DNA of 64,000 nt from Paracoccus salsus. Its GTDB lineage: Bacteria; Pseudomonadota; Alphaproteobacteria; Rhodobacterales; Rhodobacteraceae. A model generated the notes under the pieces. The model was not told where the DNA came from and searched no databases. It saw nothing but the letters and a program-made list of their open reading frames with translations. The position numbers were made by a program, and so were the translations under genes. Below are positions 31,548 through 40,335 of the stretch, piece by piece. Each line of letters begins with the position of its first letter. Position 1 is the stretch's first letter. The DNA is taken from assembly GCF_021556615.1 (NCBI RefSeq), contig NZ_JAKGGD010000003.1:1-64000 (forward strand), read 5' to 3'.

Positions 31548-31939
31548 GCGGCGACAGCTTCGATTTCGGTCCGAGACGCCATCCGCGCCGGATGTCGCTG
31601 ACGCCGATGATCGACGTGGTCTTCCTGCTGCTGATCTTCTTCATGCTGTCCTCGCGCTTCGGCATGGACGCCACCCTGCCGATCGCGGGGGGCGCTGAAG
31701 GCGCTGGCCGCGAATGGCAGGGTGCGCCCCGGCTGATCGACATCACCCCGGATGTCCTGATGCTGAACGGCGTCGCGACCGGCGAAGACGCGCTGATCGC
31801 GGCGCTGGGGCCGCTGATGCCATCGGACGATGCCGCCGTCGTGCTGCGCCCGCGCGCGGGCGCCGACTTGCAGCGACTGGTCGACGTGATGGACCGGTTG
31901 CGCGCGGGCGGGATCGGCAACCTGATCCTGATCGAGTAG
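31544..31939 (+). CDS. exbD: ExbD/TolR biopolymer transport protein (first copy)
   Basis: This 131-residue protein has a short cytoplasmic tail, one membrane helix (MIDVVFLLLIFFMLSSRFGM, residues 21-40) with the essential Asp at the start, and a periplasmic domain. The Asp is the protonatable residue in ExbD/TolR. It overlaps exbB by ATGA and is followed by a second, different ExbD paralogue. Paired ExbD proteins with one ExbB occur in some TonB systems, for example in Xanthomonas. Confidence 0.9.
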   Translation: MSGDSFDFGPRRHPRRMSLTPMIDVVFLLLIFFMLSSRFGMDATLPIAGGAEGAGREWQGAPRLIDITPDVLMLNGVATGEDALIAALGPLMPSDDAAVVLRPRAGADLQRLVDVMDRLRAGGIGNLILIE

Positions 31940-31942
31940 CCC

Positions 31943-32323
31943 ATGCAGATCGACATGCCCCCCCGCAAACCGCGCGGCGAGACGATCATCCCGATGATCA
32001 ATGTGGTCTTCCTGCTGCTGATCTTCTTTCTGCTGACCGCCCGGATCAGCCCCCCCGCGCCGTTCGACCTGACACCGCCCGACAGCGCATCCGACATCCC
32101 CGCGCGGGACCGCGACGTGCTGTATGTTTCGGTGCTGGGCGAACTCGCCTTCGACGATGCGCGCGGCGAGGATGTCTGGCCGCTGATCGCGGCGCGCGAG
32201 GCCGCGCAATCCCTCGAGATCCGGGCCGACGCCAGGACCGACGCGGCCCGCATCGCCGGTCTCCTGCGGCGGCTGAGCACCCTCAGCGAGGCCGGGTCGC
32301 GACTGATCGTCGGCGGGGGATGA
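31943..32323 (+). CDS. exbD: ExbD/TolR biopolymer transport protein (second copy)
   Basis: A 126-residue paralogue of the preceding protein. Its helix reads MINVVFLLLIFFLLTARISP, and the position of the essential Asp in the first copy is Asn here. If that residue is really required, this copy cannot carry protons on its own and may be structural or regulatory in a mixed dimer. It is three bases from the first copy and three bases from tonB. Confidence 0.88.
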   Translation: MQIDMPPRKPRGETIIPMINVVFLLLIFFLLTARISPPAPFDLTPPDSASDIPARDRDVLYVSVLGELAFDDARGEDVWPLIAAREAAQSLEIRADARTDAARIAGLLRRLSTLSEAGSRLIVGGG

Positions 32324-32326
32324 TCC

Positions 32327-33217
32327 ATGTCGCGCCGCAGCCTGGAGATCGCCGGTTTCGTCACCATCGCCGCAGCACTGCACGTGTCGGCGGCGGCGAT
32401 GATGCTGCCCTTCACGCCCGCAGCGGGCCCGCCGCTTGACGAACCGCCCGCCGCGCTGTCCGCCGGTTCGGGTGATCTTGCCGATCTGGTCGAACGGTGG
32501 GAAACCCCACCCGAGGCACAAACCGCCACCGCAATCCCCGCGCCCGCGCAGGCCGCCGAGCCGGCGCCCGCCAGGCCCGCGTCCCAGGATCCTCCGACCC
32601 TGGCCACGATGCGACCGCCAGACCCGATCGCGCAGGATCCCGGCCCGACGCGGCCGCGCGTGCCCCAGCCTCGGGCCCGGCCGCAGCCCGAATTGCCCGC
32701 ATTCGCCCCGCCCCGGATCGAGCCGCAGCCTTCGCTGACGCTGGACGCCTCGGCCCGACCCGAGCGCCGGCCTGACCAGCCCGCGCCCCAATCCCGGCGC
32801 GCGGGCAGGCGTGACACGCAGGCCCCAAAGCCGCAGGCCGCGCCCCTGGCCGACCAGCCAGAGCCGGTCCGCCAGGGCAGCGGCGATGCAGGACCCTCGG
32901 CCCGACGTCCTGCCGGCGGCGGCGGGATCAGCACCGACCAGCGCGCCGGCCTGATGGCGCGTTGGCAGGCTCAGTTGTCGTCGTGTCTGCTGCGCAGCAT
33001 CGCCCGGACCTCGGGCGCGTCCGGCGCGCGCGGGTCCATCGCCTTCACCATCAGCCGCAACGGCCGGGTGCAGGGCGCGCGCATCGACGGCTCGACCGGC
33101 AATCGCCGCGTGGACGGCGAGATCGCGCGCGGCGCGCGGCGCGCACGCTGCCCGGCTGCCCCCGCCGGGCTGACAGAGCCCAGCTACAGCTTCGTCCAGC
33201 CTTTCAGCATCCGATGA
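32327..33217 (+). CDS. tonB: TonB-like energy transducer
   Basis: This 296-residue protein should span the envelope to energise outer-membrane receptors. It has an N-terminal helix (IAGFVTIAAALHVSAAAMML, residues 8-27) including the His typical of TonB helices, and a very long Pro/Ala/Arg-rich linker to about residue 190. The C-terminal TonB domain contains WQAQLSSCLLRSIARTSG and GSIAFTISRNGRVQGARIDG. Three Cys residues in that domain are unusual. No receptor gene is adjacent, so the substrate is unknown; heme or siderophore is the common case. Confidence 0.85.
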   Translation: MSRRSLEIAGFVTIAAALHVSAAAMMLPFTPAAGPPLDEPPAALSAGSGDLADLVERWETPPEAQTATAIPAPAQAAEPAPARPASQDPPTLATMRPPDPIAQDPGPTRPRVPQPRARPQPELPAFAPPRIEPQPSLTLDASARPERRPDQPAPQSRRAGRRDTQAPKPQAAPLADQPEPVRQGSGDAGPSARRPAGGGGISTDQRAGLMARWQAQLSSCLLRSIARTSGASGARGSIAFTISRNGRVQGARIDGSTGNRRVDGEIARGARRARCPAAPAGLTEPSYSFVQPFSIR

Positions 33218-33224
33218 GCCGGCA

Positions 33225-34223
<999 letters not shown>

Positions 34224-34234
34224 CGGGGTCTCCT

Positions 34235-35257
34235 TCAAAGTTTGACGGCTTTGCCGCTTCGGACGCTTTCATCCGCCGCAAGGCAGACGGCCAGCGAGCG
34301 TACGGCGTCGGTCAGGTGTCGGGTCAGGTCCACATTCTCGGCAATGGCGCGCGCCATGAAGCCCTGTTCGGCATCGCAAAGCTGCTGGTGTCCCGGCTCT
34401 TGCTGCATGTTCAGGTCCTCGTCGCCCTCGCCCACCCGGTGGACGCGCAGCGTCGCGGTCCTGGTATGCGTGTCGATATCGTCCGACCGCGCCGTGTCGG
34501 GCATGCGGATCGAGACCGCGCCGTTGGGCGACACGACATCCTTCACGAAGAACGCCGTATCCGACATCATCGGCCCCCAGCCCGCCTCGTACCAGCCGCA
34601 GGACCCGTCGGCGAACAGGACCTGGAAATGGCCGTAATTGTACATGTCGGCCGCGATCTCGTCCGAAAGCCGCAGGCCCATGCCGCGCACCTCGACCGGC
34701 GCGGCATCGGTGATCTGGCACATCACATCCACATAATGCACGCCGCAATCGACAATAGGCGATGTGGTCCGCATCAATGCCCTGTGCACCGCCCAGGTCG
34801 GGCCGCTGCTTTGCTGGTTCAGATTCAGCCGGAACACATAGGGCCCGCCAAGCGCGCGCGCCTCGGCGATCAGACGCTGCCAGCCGGGGTGATGGCGCAG
34901 GATATAGCCCACCACCAGCTTGCGTCCCGTCGCCGTGGCGCAGTCGACCACCCGCCGCGCATCGGCAACCGTCGTTGCCAGCGGCTTTTCGACGAAGACA
35001 TGTGCCCCGGCCTGCATCGCCGCCACCGCGAAATCCGCATGGCTGTCCGAATAGGTGGCGATGCAGACCAGGTCCGGACGCAGACGCGCCAGCGCCTCGG
35101 CATAGTCATGGCTGAGCGGATAGTCCCGCAAGGCCTCGGGCAAGCCGGGCTTGCTGCGATTGACCAGACCGACGATCCGGAAGTCCGGATTGGCGTCATA
35201 GGCAAGCGCGTGGCTGATACCCATGGTTCCCAGGCCGACAATCATGACGCGGATCAT
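34235..35257 (-). CDS. Gfo/Idh/MocA family oxidoreductase
   Basis: A 340-residue NAD(P)-dependent sugar oxidoreductase or GH109-like enzyme. The Rossmann motif [20 protein letters not shown] begins at residue 6, [20 protein letters not shown] carries the EKP motif, and [14 protein letters not shown] has the catalytic-region Asp/His. Its substrate cannot be read from sequence. Because its start overlaps the permease stop (ATGA) and the ATPase gene follows, it probably acts on the imported sugar, for example an amino sugar or its anhydro or lactyl form. It is the one step in this locus not explained by the standard MurNAc/GlcNAc pathway. Confidence 0.88.
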   Translation of the reverse strand: MIRVMIVGLGTMGISHALAYDANPDFRIVGLVNRSKPGLPEALRDYPLSHDYAEALARLRPDLVCIATYSDSHADFAVAAMQAGAHVFVEKPLATTVADARRVVDCATATGRKLVVGYILRHHPGWQRLIAEARALGGPYVFRLNLNQQSSGPTWAVHRALMRTTSPIVDCGVHYVDVMCQITDAAPVEVRGMGLRLSDEIAADMYNYGHFQVLFADGSCGWYEAGWGPMMSDTAFFVKDVVSPNGAVSIRMPDTARSDDIDTHTRTATLRVHRVGEGDEDLNMQQEPGHQQLCDAEQGFMARAIAENVDLTRHLTDAVRSLAVCLAADESVRSGKAVKL

Positions 35258-36093
35258 TTCACCGCCCCCGCAGTGATGCCGCGGATCAGTTGGCGCGAGA
35301 AGATCAGATACAGGACCAGCACCGGCACGATCGCCAGACCCAGCGCCGCCAGCACCGCGTTCCAGTTGGTGACGAACTGGCCGATGAAGACCTGCGACCC
35401 CAGAGTGATCGTCTTGGTGGCCTCGGACGGCGCCAGGATCAGCGGAAACCACAGGTCGTTCCAGATCGGGATCATGGTGAAGACTGCAACCGTCGCCATC
35501 GCCGGACGCACCAGCGGCAGCACCAGCCGGAAGAAGATCGTGTATTCCGACAGCCCGTCGATGCGGCCGGCGCTCTTCAGGTCGTCGGACACGCCGCGCA
35601 TGAACTCGGACAGGATGAACACCGCCAGCGGCAGGCCCTGCGCCGTATAGACCAGGATCAGTGCGGTCAGTGTGTTGACCAGCCCCGACGCCACCATCAA
35701 CTGCAGGATCGCCACGGTTCCCAGCCGGATCGGGATCATGATCCCCAGCGCAAGATACAGCGCCATCAGGCTGTTGCCCCGGAACCGGTATTCCGACAGC
35801 GCGAATGCCGCCATCGCGCCGAACAGCAGCACCAGGAACAGGCTGCCCACGGTGACGATCATCGAATTCTGGAAATACAGCAGGAAGTCGCCCTGCTTCA
35901 GCACGGTCTGATAGCCGACCAGATCAAACGTCTCGGCCGTCGGCAGGGCCAGCGGATCGGCAAAGATCGCGCGGCGCGACTTGAAGCTGTTGACGATGAT
36001 CACGAAGACCGGAAACAGCGCGATGATCGTATAGGCGATCAGAACGGCATGCGCGGCGATGCTGCGGGCGGGAGAATGACGAGCGGTGCTCAT
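35254..36093 (-). CDS. Carbohydrate ABC transporter permease (MalG type)
   Basis: This 279-residue inner-membrane permease has six hydrophobic segments, starting HAVLIAYTIIALFPVFVIIV. The cytoplasmic EAA-like loop reads DGLSEYTIFFRLVLPLVRPA, which docks on the ATPase. The short N-terminus and FKSRRAIF motif match the MalG/LacG side of CUT1 importers. It is ten bases after the partner permease and overlaps the Gfo/Idh gene. Confidence 0.94.
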   Translation of the reverse strand: MSTARHSPARSIAAHAVLIAYTIIALFPVFVIIVNSFKSRRAIFADPLALPTAETFDLVGYQTVLKQGDFLLYFQNSMIVTVGSLFLVLLFGAMAAFALSEYRFRGNSLMALYLALGIMIPIRLGTVAILQLMVASGLVNTLTALILVYTAQGLPLAVFILSEFMRGVSDDLKSAGRIDGLSEYTIFFRLVLPLVRPAMATVAVFTMIPIWNDLWFPLILAPSEATKTITLGSQVFIGQFVTNWNAVLAALGLAIVPVLVLYLIFSRQLIRGITAGAVK

Positions 36094-36102
36094 GGTCTCG
36101 CC

Positions 36103-37020
36103 TCAGAACTGATAGCGGCGCAGCCGCGTCTGGATCAGGAACAGGTAGAGGCAGACCCCCACCAGGATGATCCCGAACATGGCGGTGGCGATGGTCGCCC
36201 CCATATGCGGATCGCCCAGTTGCAGTTGAAAGCCGAAGAAGGTGCGATAAAGGAACGTTCCCAGGATATCGGTTGCATAATTCGGCCCCGCCAACGCGCC
36301 CTGACTGACATAGATCAGGTCGAAGGCGTTGAAGTTTCCCACGAATGTCAGGATCGAGATGATCCCGATCGCGGGCAGGATGAGCGGCAGCTTGATCTTC
36401 CAGAACTGCGCCCAGCCGGTCACGCCGTCCAGTTCGGCCGCCTCGATCACCTCGTCGGGGATCGACAGCAGGGCCGCATAGATCAGCATCATCGGAATGC
36501 CCACGAACTGCCAGACGGAAATCAGCGCCAGCGTCGTCAGCGCGGTTCCCTCGCGTCCCAGCCATGGCGCGAACAGCGACTTCAGCCCGACCGCATCCAG
36601 CATCCCCGGCGCGATACCCCAGATCGGCGACAGGATCAGCTTCCAGACGAAGCCGACGATGACGAAGCTGAGGATCGTGGGAATGAAGATCGCGGTGCGA
36701 TAGAAGGCCGCCATCCGCAGCCGGGGCGATGACAGCAGCGCCGCCAGCATCACCCCGACCGGATTCTGGACCAGCATGTGGACCGCGAAGAACCAGGCGT
36801 TGTTGGCCAGAGCATTCCAGAACGCGCCCGACCAGCGGGGATCGCCGAACAGGGTGGCGAAGTTTCGCAGCCCGACGAAGACGCGCCCGCTTTCGTCAAA
36901 GTTGAACAGCGACAGGTTCAGCGTGCCGAAAAGTGGCACGATCATGATTGCGGTATAGACCAGCACCGCTGGCGCCAGAAATACCACGACATGCCAGCGA
37001 ATCGGCTTCCGCTGCGCCAT
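36103..37020 (-). CDS. Carbohydrate ABC transporter permease (MalF type)
   Basis: The 305-residue partner permease starts RWHVVVFLAPAVLVYTAIMI and has six predicted helices with the EAA loop EAAELDGVTGWAQFWKIKLP near residue 215. The FNFDESGRVFVGLRNFATLF region is the usual periplasmic segment of MalF-type CUT1 permeases. The ATG at 37020 is the only sensible start; a GC-rich hairpin repeat separates it from the binding-protein gene, which could lower expression relative to that gene. Confidence 0.94.
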   Translation of the reverse strand: MAQRKPIRWHVVVFLAPAVLVYTAIMIVPLFGTLNLSLFNFDESGRVFVGLRNFATLFGDPRWSGAFWNALANNAWFFAVHMLVQNPVGVMLAALLSSPRLRMAAFYRTAIFIPTILSFVIVGFVWKLILSPIWGIAPGMLDAVGLKSLFAPWLGREGTALTTLALISVWQFVGIPMMLIYAALLSIPDEVIEAAELDGVTGWAQFWKIKLPLILPAIGIISILTFVGNFNAFDLIYVSQGALAGPNYATDILGTFLYRTFFGFQLQLGDPHMGATIATAMFGIILVGVCLYLFLIQTRLRRYQF

Positions 37021-37048
37021 GACAGCTTCCTTCCTGATTGTGAGATCC

Positions 37049-37084
37049 GGCCGGGGGGTCCGGGGGGCGGACAGCCCCCCGGCC
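37049..37084 (-). repeat. GC-rich intergenic hairpin motif (copy 2)
   Basis: Read on the minus strand the segment follows the template GGCCGGGGG..C..GCCCCCCGGACCCCCC, like the copy at 62191-62220 and the hairpin after position 14018. It lies between the solute-binding-protein and permease genes of one operon, where such a stem can stabilise the upstream mRNA and reduce read-through. Confidence 0.5.
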
Positions 37085-37122
37085 ACCGCCGGGTCGTCAG
37101 GCCCGGCAGGCCCGGTGGGCGA

Positions 37123-38382
37123 TCAGTTCTGCTGCGGCTCGTACCACGAGGCCAGGCCTTCCTGCAGGCGCGCCGCCGCATCCTCGGGCGTCTCGGCGCC
37201 GGTGATGACATTGGCGCTGGCGTTCCAGGTTTCGTTTTCCAGGTTCGGCGTGCCGCGCGACAGGATCTGGTAGGTGGACCGGATCGTCGGCTCGCAGGTC
37301 TCGCGCCAGCTCACGAACTCCCGCGCCAGCGGATCCTGCATCTCGACCGCCGTCGCGTTCAGCGCGAAGAATCCCGGCAGGGCGTTCGCATACAGGCTGG
37401 CAAACTCGGGCGAGCCCACCCATTCGAGGAATTTCTTCGCCTCTTCCGGATGCGCGCTGCTGGCATTCAGCCCCAGCGCGATGTCGGTATGATCGCTGAT
37501 ATAGCAGGTATCGCCCTCGGCCGCGACGGGCGGTGCAAAGGCGCCCATCTCGAACGCGCCCTCGATCTGGGGTGTAAACACGCCGATTTCCCAGCTGCCC
37601 GCGGGATAGATCGCCGCGCGACCCAGCGTGAACAGGTTCTGGCTGTCGGGATAGGTCTGCGCCTCGAACCCGTCGCCCAGGTAATCCTTCCAGCGCGCCA
37701 GTTGCCGGAGCGGTTCCACCCAGCCGTCATCGGTCAGCGTCTGCGACCCCTCGATCAGCGCCTTGCGGCCCTCCTCGCCCTTCCAGTAGGTCGGGCCGAT
37801 ATTCTGATAGCCCATGGTCGCGGCTTCCCACTGGTCCGCGGTGCCCATCGCCATCGGAATATAGCTGGCGTCCTCCTTGATCCTGTCCAGCACCGCGTAG
37901 AACTCGTCCACCGTCCTGGGTGGCGTCAGGTCCAGCTCGTCGAAGGCGGTCTTGTTGTAGATGAAGCCATGGATGACCGAGGCCATCGGCACGCAGAAAC
38001 TGGCCGAACCGTCATCGGTCTGCCATGCCGACTTCGCCACCTCCGAGAAATTCGCCATCGCGGCAAGTCCGGTCAGATCGGCCAGCTTGCCCTTGTTGAA
38101 CAGCTCCAGCGAGGCATCGAAGGGCCGGCAGGTGATCAGGTCACCCGCAGAGCCGGCGTCCAGCTTGGAATTCAGGACGGCGTTGTATTCGGCCGGCGCG
38201 GTCGGGGCGAAGTTCACCTTGATGCCGGGATGGGCTTCCTCGAAGGCGGGGATGATCCTGTCCTGCCAGATCTGCAGGTCGTCATTGCGCCAGCTTTCGA
38301 TGGTCAGCGTCACATCCTGGGCAGCGGCGGCGCCGCCCAGGACGGTGCTGGCCAGCAGCGCGAGGCGAAGCGTTCGTGTCAT
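37123..38382 (-). CDS. Sugar ABC transporter substrate-binding protein
   Basis: A 419-residue family 1 (MalE-like) periplasmic binding protein. Residues 1-21 (TRTLRLALLASTVLGGAAAA) form a signal peptide cut after AAA-Q. The mature start DVTLTIESWRNDDLQIWQD, and later HPGIKVNFAPTAPAEYNAVL and FTLGRAAIYPAGSWEIGVF, are typical. It has paired Cys residues that may form a disulfide. The ligand is not readable from sequence; the locus suggests MurNAc, GlcNAc or a short chito- or muro-saccharide. It is the second gene after murQ. Confidence 0.93.
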   Translation of the reverse strand: MTRTLRLALLASTVLGGAAAAQDVTLTIESWRNDDLQIWQDRIIPAFEEAHPGIKVNFAPTAPAEYNAVLNSKLDAGSAGDLITCRPFDASLELFNKGKLADLTGLAAMANFSEVAKSAWQTDDGSASFCVPMASVIHGFIYNKTAFDELDLTPPRTVDEFYAVLDRIKEDASYIPMAMGTADQWEAATMGYQNIGPTYWKGEEGRKALIEGSQTLTDDGWVEPLRQLARWKDYLGDGFEAQTYPDSQNLFTLGRAAIYPAGSWEIGVFTPQIEGAFEMGAFAPPVAAEGDTCYISDHTDIALGLNASSAHPEEAKKFLEWVGSPEFASLYANALPGFFALNATAVEMQDPLAREFVSWRETCEPTIRSTYQILSRGTPNLENETWNASANVITGAETPEDAAARLQEGLASWYEPQQN

Positions 38383-38437
38383 GGTCGTCTCCCTGTGTTC
38401 GGGCCTTGTCCCGGCCCGCGTTTGCAATCGGTGAATG

Positions 38438-39319
38438 TCAGTTCATCAGCGGGCTCAGTTGCCCGCCCGTCTCTTGCAGCGCCAGTCGCGCCCGATCCGG
38501 ATCCATCCCGCGCGCCACCAGGATCGCGGGCTTGACCGCGCCCGTTGTGGCATCCAGCGCGGCCCGCGCCGCGTCGGCGGGAACCCCGGCGACATCGGCC
38601 ACGATCCTCGCGGCGCGCGCGACCAGCTTGGCATTGTCGGCCACGACATTGACCATATGCCCGTCATGGACATGGCCCAGCCTGATCGCGACCAGCACGG
38701 ACAGCAGGTTCAGCGCCACCTTCTGGGCGGTCGCCGCAGCCATCCGGGTCGAGCCCGTGATGACCTCGGCGCCCGTCTCGATCAGCACCGCGATATCGGC
38801 GGCATGCAGCAGCGCCGATCCCGCGACATTGGCGAATCCCGCGACCGTCACCCCGCGCGCCCGCGCGGCCTCGGCCGCAGCCAGTGCGTAGGGCGTCGTC
38901 CCCGACGCCGACAGGACCAGGAGGACATCGCCCGCCGACAGTCGGGCACGATCCAGGTCGCGCCGCGCAAGGTCGGGATCATCCTCGACGCCGCCCATCA
39001 TGTGCAGCAGCGCATCGGCGCCGCCGGCGAACAGCATCGGCGTGCGCTCGGGCGCAAGGCCGAACGTGCCCGACAGCTCAAGGCAGTCGGCCATCGCCAT
39101 CAAACCGGAACTGCCGGCCCCGGCATAGCCCATCCGACCGCCCGCCAACAACGCCTGCGCGCCGGATTCAGCGGCACGCTCGATGGCCGGCAGGGCCGGG
39201 CGCAGGGCGGACAGCGCCGCGACCTGCGCGTTCATCAGCACCGCAAGCACACGATCCGCCGGCTGCCTGTGCAGACCGGCCGAACCCGGATGCCGTGCCT
39301 CTGTTGCGTCGCCAGCCAT
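38438..39319 (-). CDS. murQ: N-acetylmuramic acid 6-phosphate etherase
   Basis: MurQ cleaves the D-lactyl ether of MurNAc-6-phosphate to give GlcNAc-6-phosphate and D-lactate. The 293-residue SIS-fold protein has GAGSSGLMAMADCLELSGTF and MMGGVEDDPDLARRDLD. By alignment from memory with E. coli MurQ, Glu81 and Glu112 occupy the places of catalytic Glu83 and Glu114. VLSASGTTPYALAAAE and GAEVITGSTRMAAATAQKVA are the phosphate-binding and helical signatures. Flanking residues differ from canonical MurQ (CLELSG for ASECPP), so a related substrate is possible. The ATG at 39319 follows GGGGGAA; it is first in the minus-strand arm. Confidence 0.88.
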   Translation of the reverse strand: MAGDATEARHPGSAGLHRQPADRVLAVLMNAQVAALSALRPALPAIERAAESGAQALLAGGRMGYAGAGSSGLMAMADCLELSGTFGLAPERTPMLFAGGADALLHMMGGVEDDPDLARRDLDRARLSAGDVLLVLSASGTTPYALAAAEAARARGVTVAGFANVAGSALLHAADIAVLIETGAEVITGSTRMAAATAQKVALNLLSVLVAIRLGHVHDGHMVNVVADNAKLVARAARIVADVAGVPADAARAALDATTGAVKPAILVARGMDPDRARLALQETGGQLSPLMN

Positions 39320-39340
39320 GTGATTCCCCCCGTTGCTCAG

Positions 39341-39364
39341 ATGATGCCAAAACAATACCAATTG
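39341..39364 (-). promoter_or_regulatory. Left mirror element (candidate operator of the murQ arm)
   Basis: Read toward murQ, this 24-base element contains ATTGGTATTGTTTTGGCATC. It matches the element at 39453-39476 at 20 of 24 positions in opposite orientation and ends 21 bases before the murQ ATG. The symmetric placement suggests one regulator, probably the adjacent GntR/UTRA protein, controls both arms. Confidence 0.55.
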
Positions 39365-39399
39365 TAAACCCCCTTCGCGATCCCGCCGATAATGCCGCC

Positions 39400-39435
39400 C
39401 ATACCCCGATCCATACCCCGATCCATACCCCGATC
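39400..39435. repeat. Three tandem copies of a 12-bp unit
   Basis: CATACCCCGATC is repeated exactly three times without interruption, between the two mirror elements of the divergent amino-sugar promoter region. Copy number may vary between strains and would change the distance between the two control elements in steps of 12 bases. Confidence 0.9.
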
Positions 39436-39452
39436 TTGAAGTTTCCTCTTTC

Positions 39453-39476
39453 CATTTGGTATTGCTTTGGTATTAT
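39453..39476 (+). promoter_or_regulatory. Right mirror element (candidate operator of the kinase arm)
   Basis: The element contains two exact copies of TTTGGTATT (39455-39463 and 39466-39474) at an 11-base period, one helical turn. It ends 19 bases before the kinase ATG. TTGAAG at 39436-39441 followed 18 bases later by TATTGC would place a -10 inside it, so a bound repressor would block the promoter. It is the mirror of 39341-39364. Confidence 0.55.
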
Positions 39477-39495
39477 TTCTGCGAAGGAGGCCCGC

Positions 39496-40335
39496 ATGGC
39501 GTTTTTTCTGGGAATCGATGGCGGGGGCACGGGCTGCCGCGCGGCCGTGGCGGATGCCGGCGGGCATGTTCTGGGCCGCGGCACCGGCGGGCCGGCCAAT
39601 ATCAACACCGATGTCGAACGCGCCGCCGCCAATATCATGACCGCCGTGGAGACGGCCCTGCATGGCACCGGCGTCGATGCCGCAAGCCTTGTCGCGACGC
39701 TGGGTCTGGCCGGTGGCACGATGCGCGCGGCCTCGGAAAGACTGGCCGGGATGCTGCCCTTTGCACGGATCCGGATCGTCAATGACGGCATCACCACCGC
39801 CCGCGGCGCGCTGGGGTCCCGCGACGGCATCCTGGCCGCGATCGGCACAGGCTCGGTTTTTGCGGTTCAGCGCGGCGACCAGGTGCGGCAGGTCGGCGGG
39901 CGCGGTTTCCTGCTGGGCGACGAGGGCAGCGGCGCGGTGCTGGGCCGGACGCTGATGGCCGATGCGATGCGGGCCGAGGACGGCTTTCTGCCGATGACGC
40001 CGTTGCTGCGCGAGATCCTTGATGAGCACGGCGGGGTCGAGGGCATCATCGCATTCGGCAATCGCGCCCGACCGGTCGACTTCGCCAATCTCGCCCCGCG
40101 CATCCTGTCGTCGCACGACCCGGCGGCCCGCCGCATCTTCGAGGCGGCCGTCGAGCAGATCCGCCAGATCCTGACCACGCTCCAGGCAGGCGACATGCTG
40201 CCGGTGGTCTTCGTGGGCGGGCTTGGACGGCACTACGCGTCCCGGCTGAATGGTCCCTGGCCGCTGCACGACGCACTTGGCAGCAGCGTTGACGGCGCCC
40301 TGGCGATGGCGCGGCAGATGGCGCCCCTCGCATGA
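39496..40335 (+). CDS. BadF/BadG/BcrA/BcrD-type amino-sugar kinase
   Basis: A 279-residue ASKHA-fold kinase with phosphate-1 motif FLGIDGGGTGCRAAVADAGG at residues 4-23, NDGITTARGAL (phosphate-2 region Asp), GTGSVFAVQRGDQVRQVGGR and FLLGDEGSGAVLGR. Members of this family phosphorylate GlcNAc; MurK of Clostridium acetobutylicum phosphorylates both MurNAc and GlcNAc. With MurQ divergent, such dual activity is plausible here. AAGGAGG precedes the ATG, and its stop overlaps the GntR start. Confidence 0.87.
   Translation: MAFFLGIDGGGTGCRAAVADAGGHVLGRGTGGPANINTDVERAAANIMTAVETALHGTGVDAASLVATLGLAGGTMRAASERLAGMLPFARIRIVNDGITTARGALGSRDGILAAIGTGSVFAVQRGDQVRQVGGRGFLLGDEGSGAVLGRTLMADAMRAEDGFLPMTPLLREILDEHGGVEGIIAFGNRARPVDFANLAPRILSSHDPAARRIFEAAVEQIRQILTTLQAGDMLPVVFVGGLGRHYASRLNGPWPLHDALGSSVDGALAMARQMAPLA

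Noticed and set aside
39400..39435. Short CRISPR array
   Set aside because: The three 12-base units are contiguous with no spacers, and no cas gene is present.
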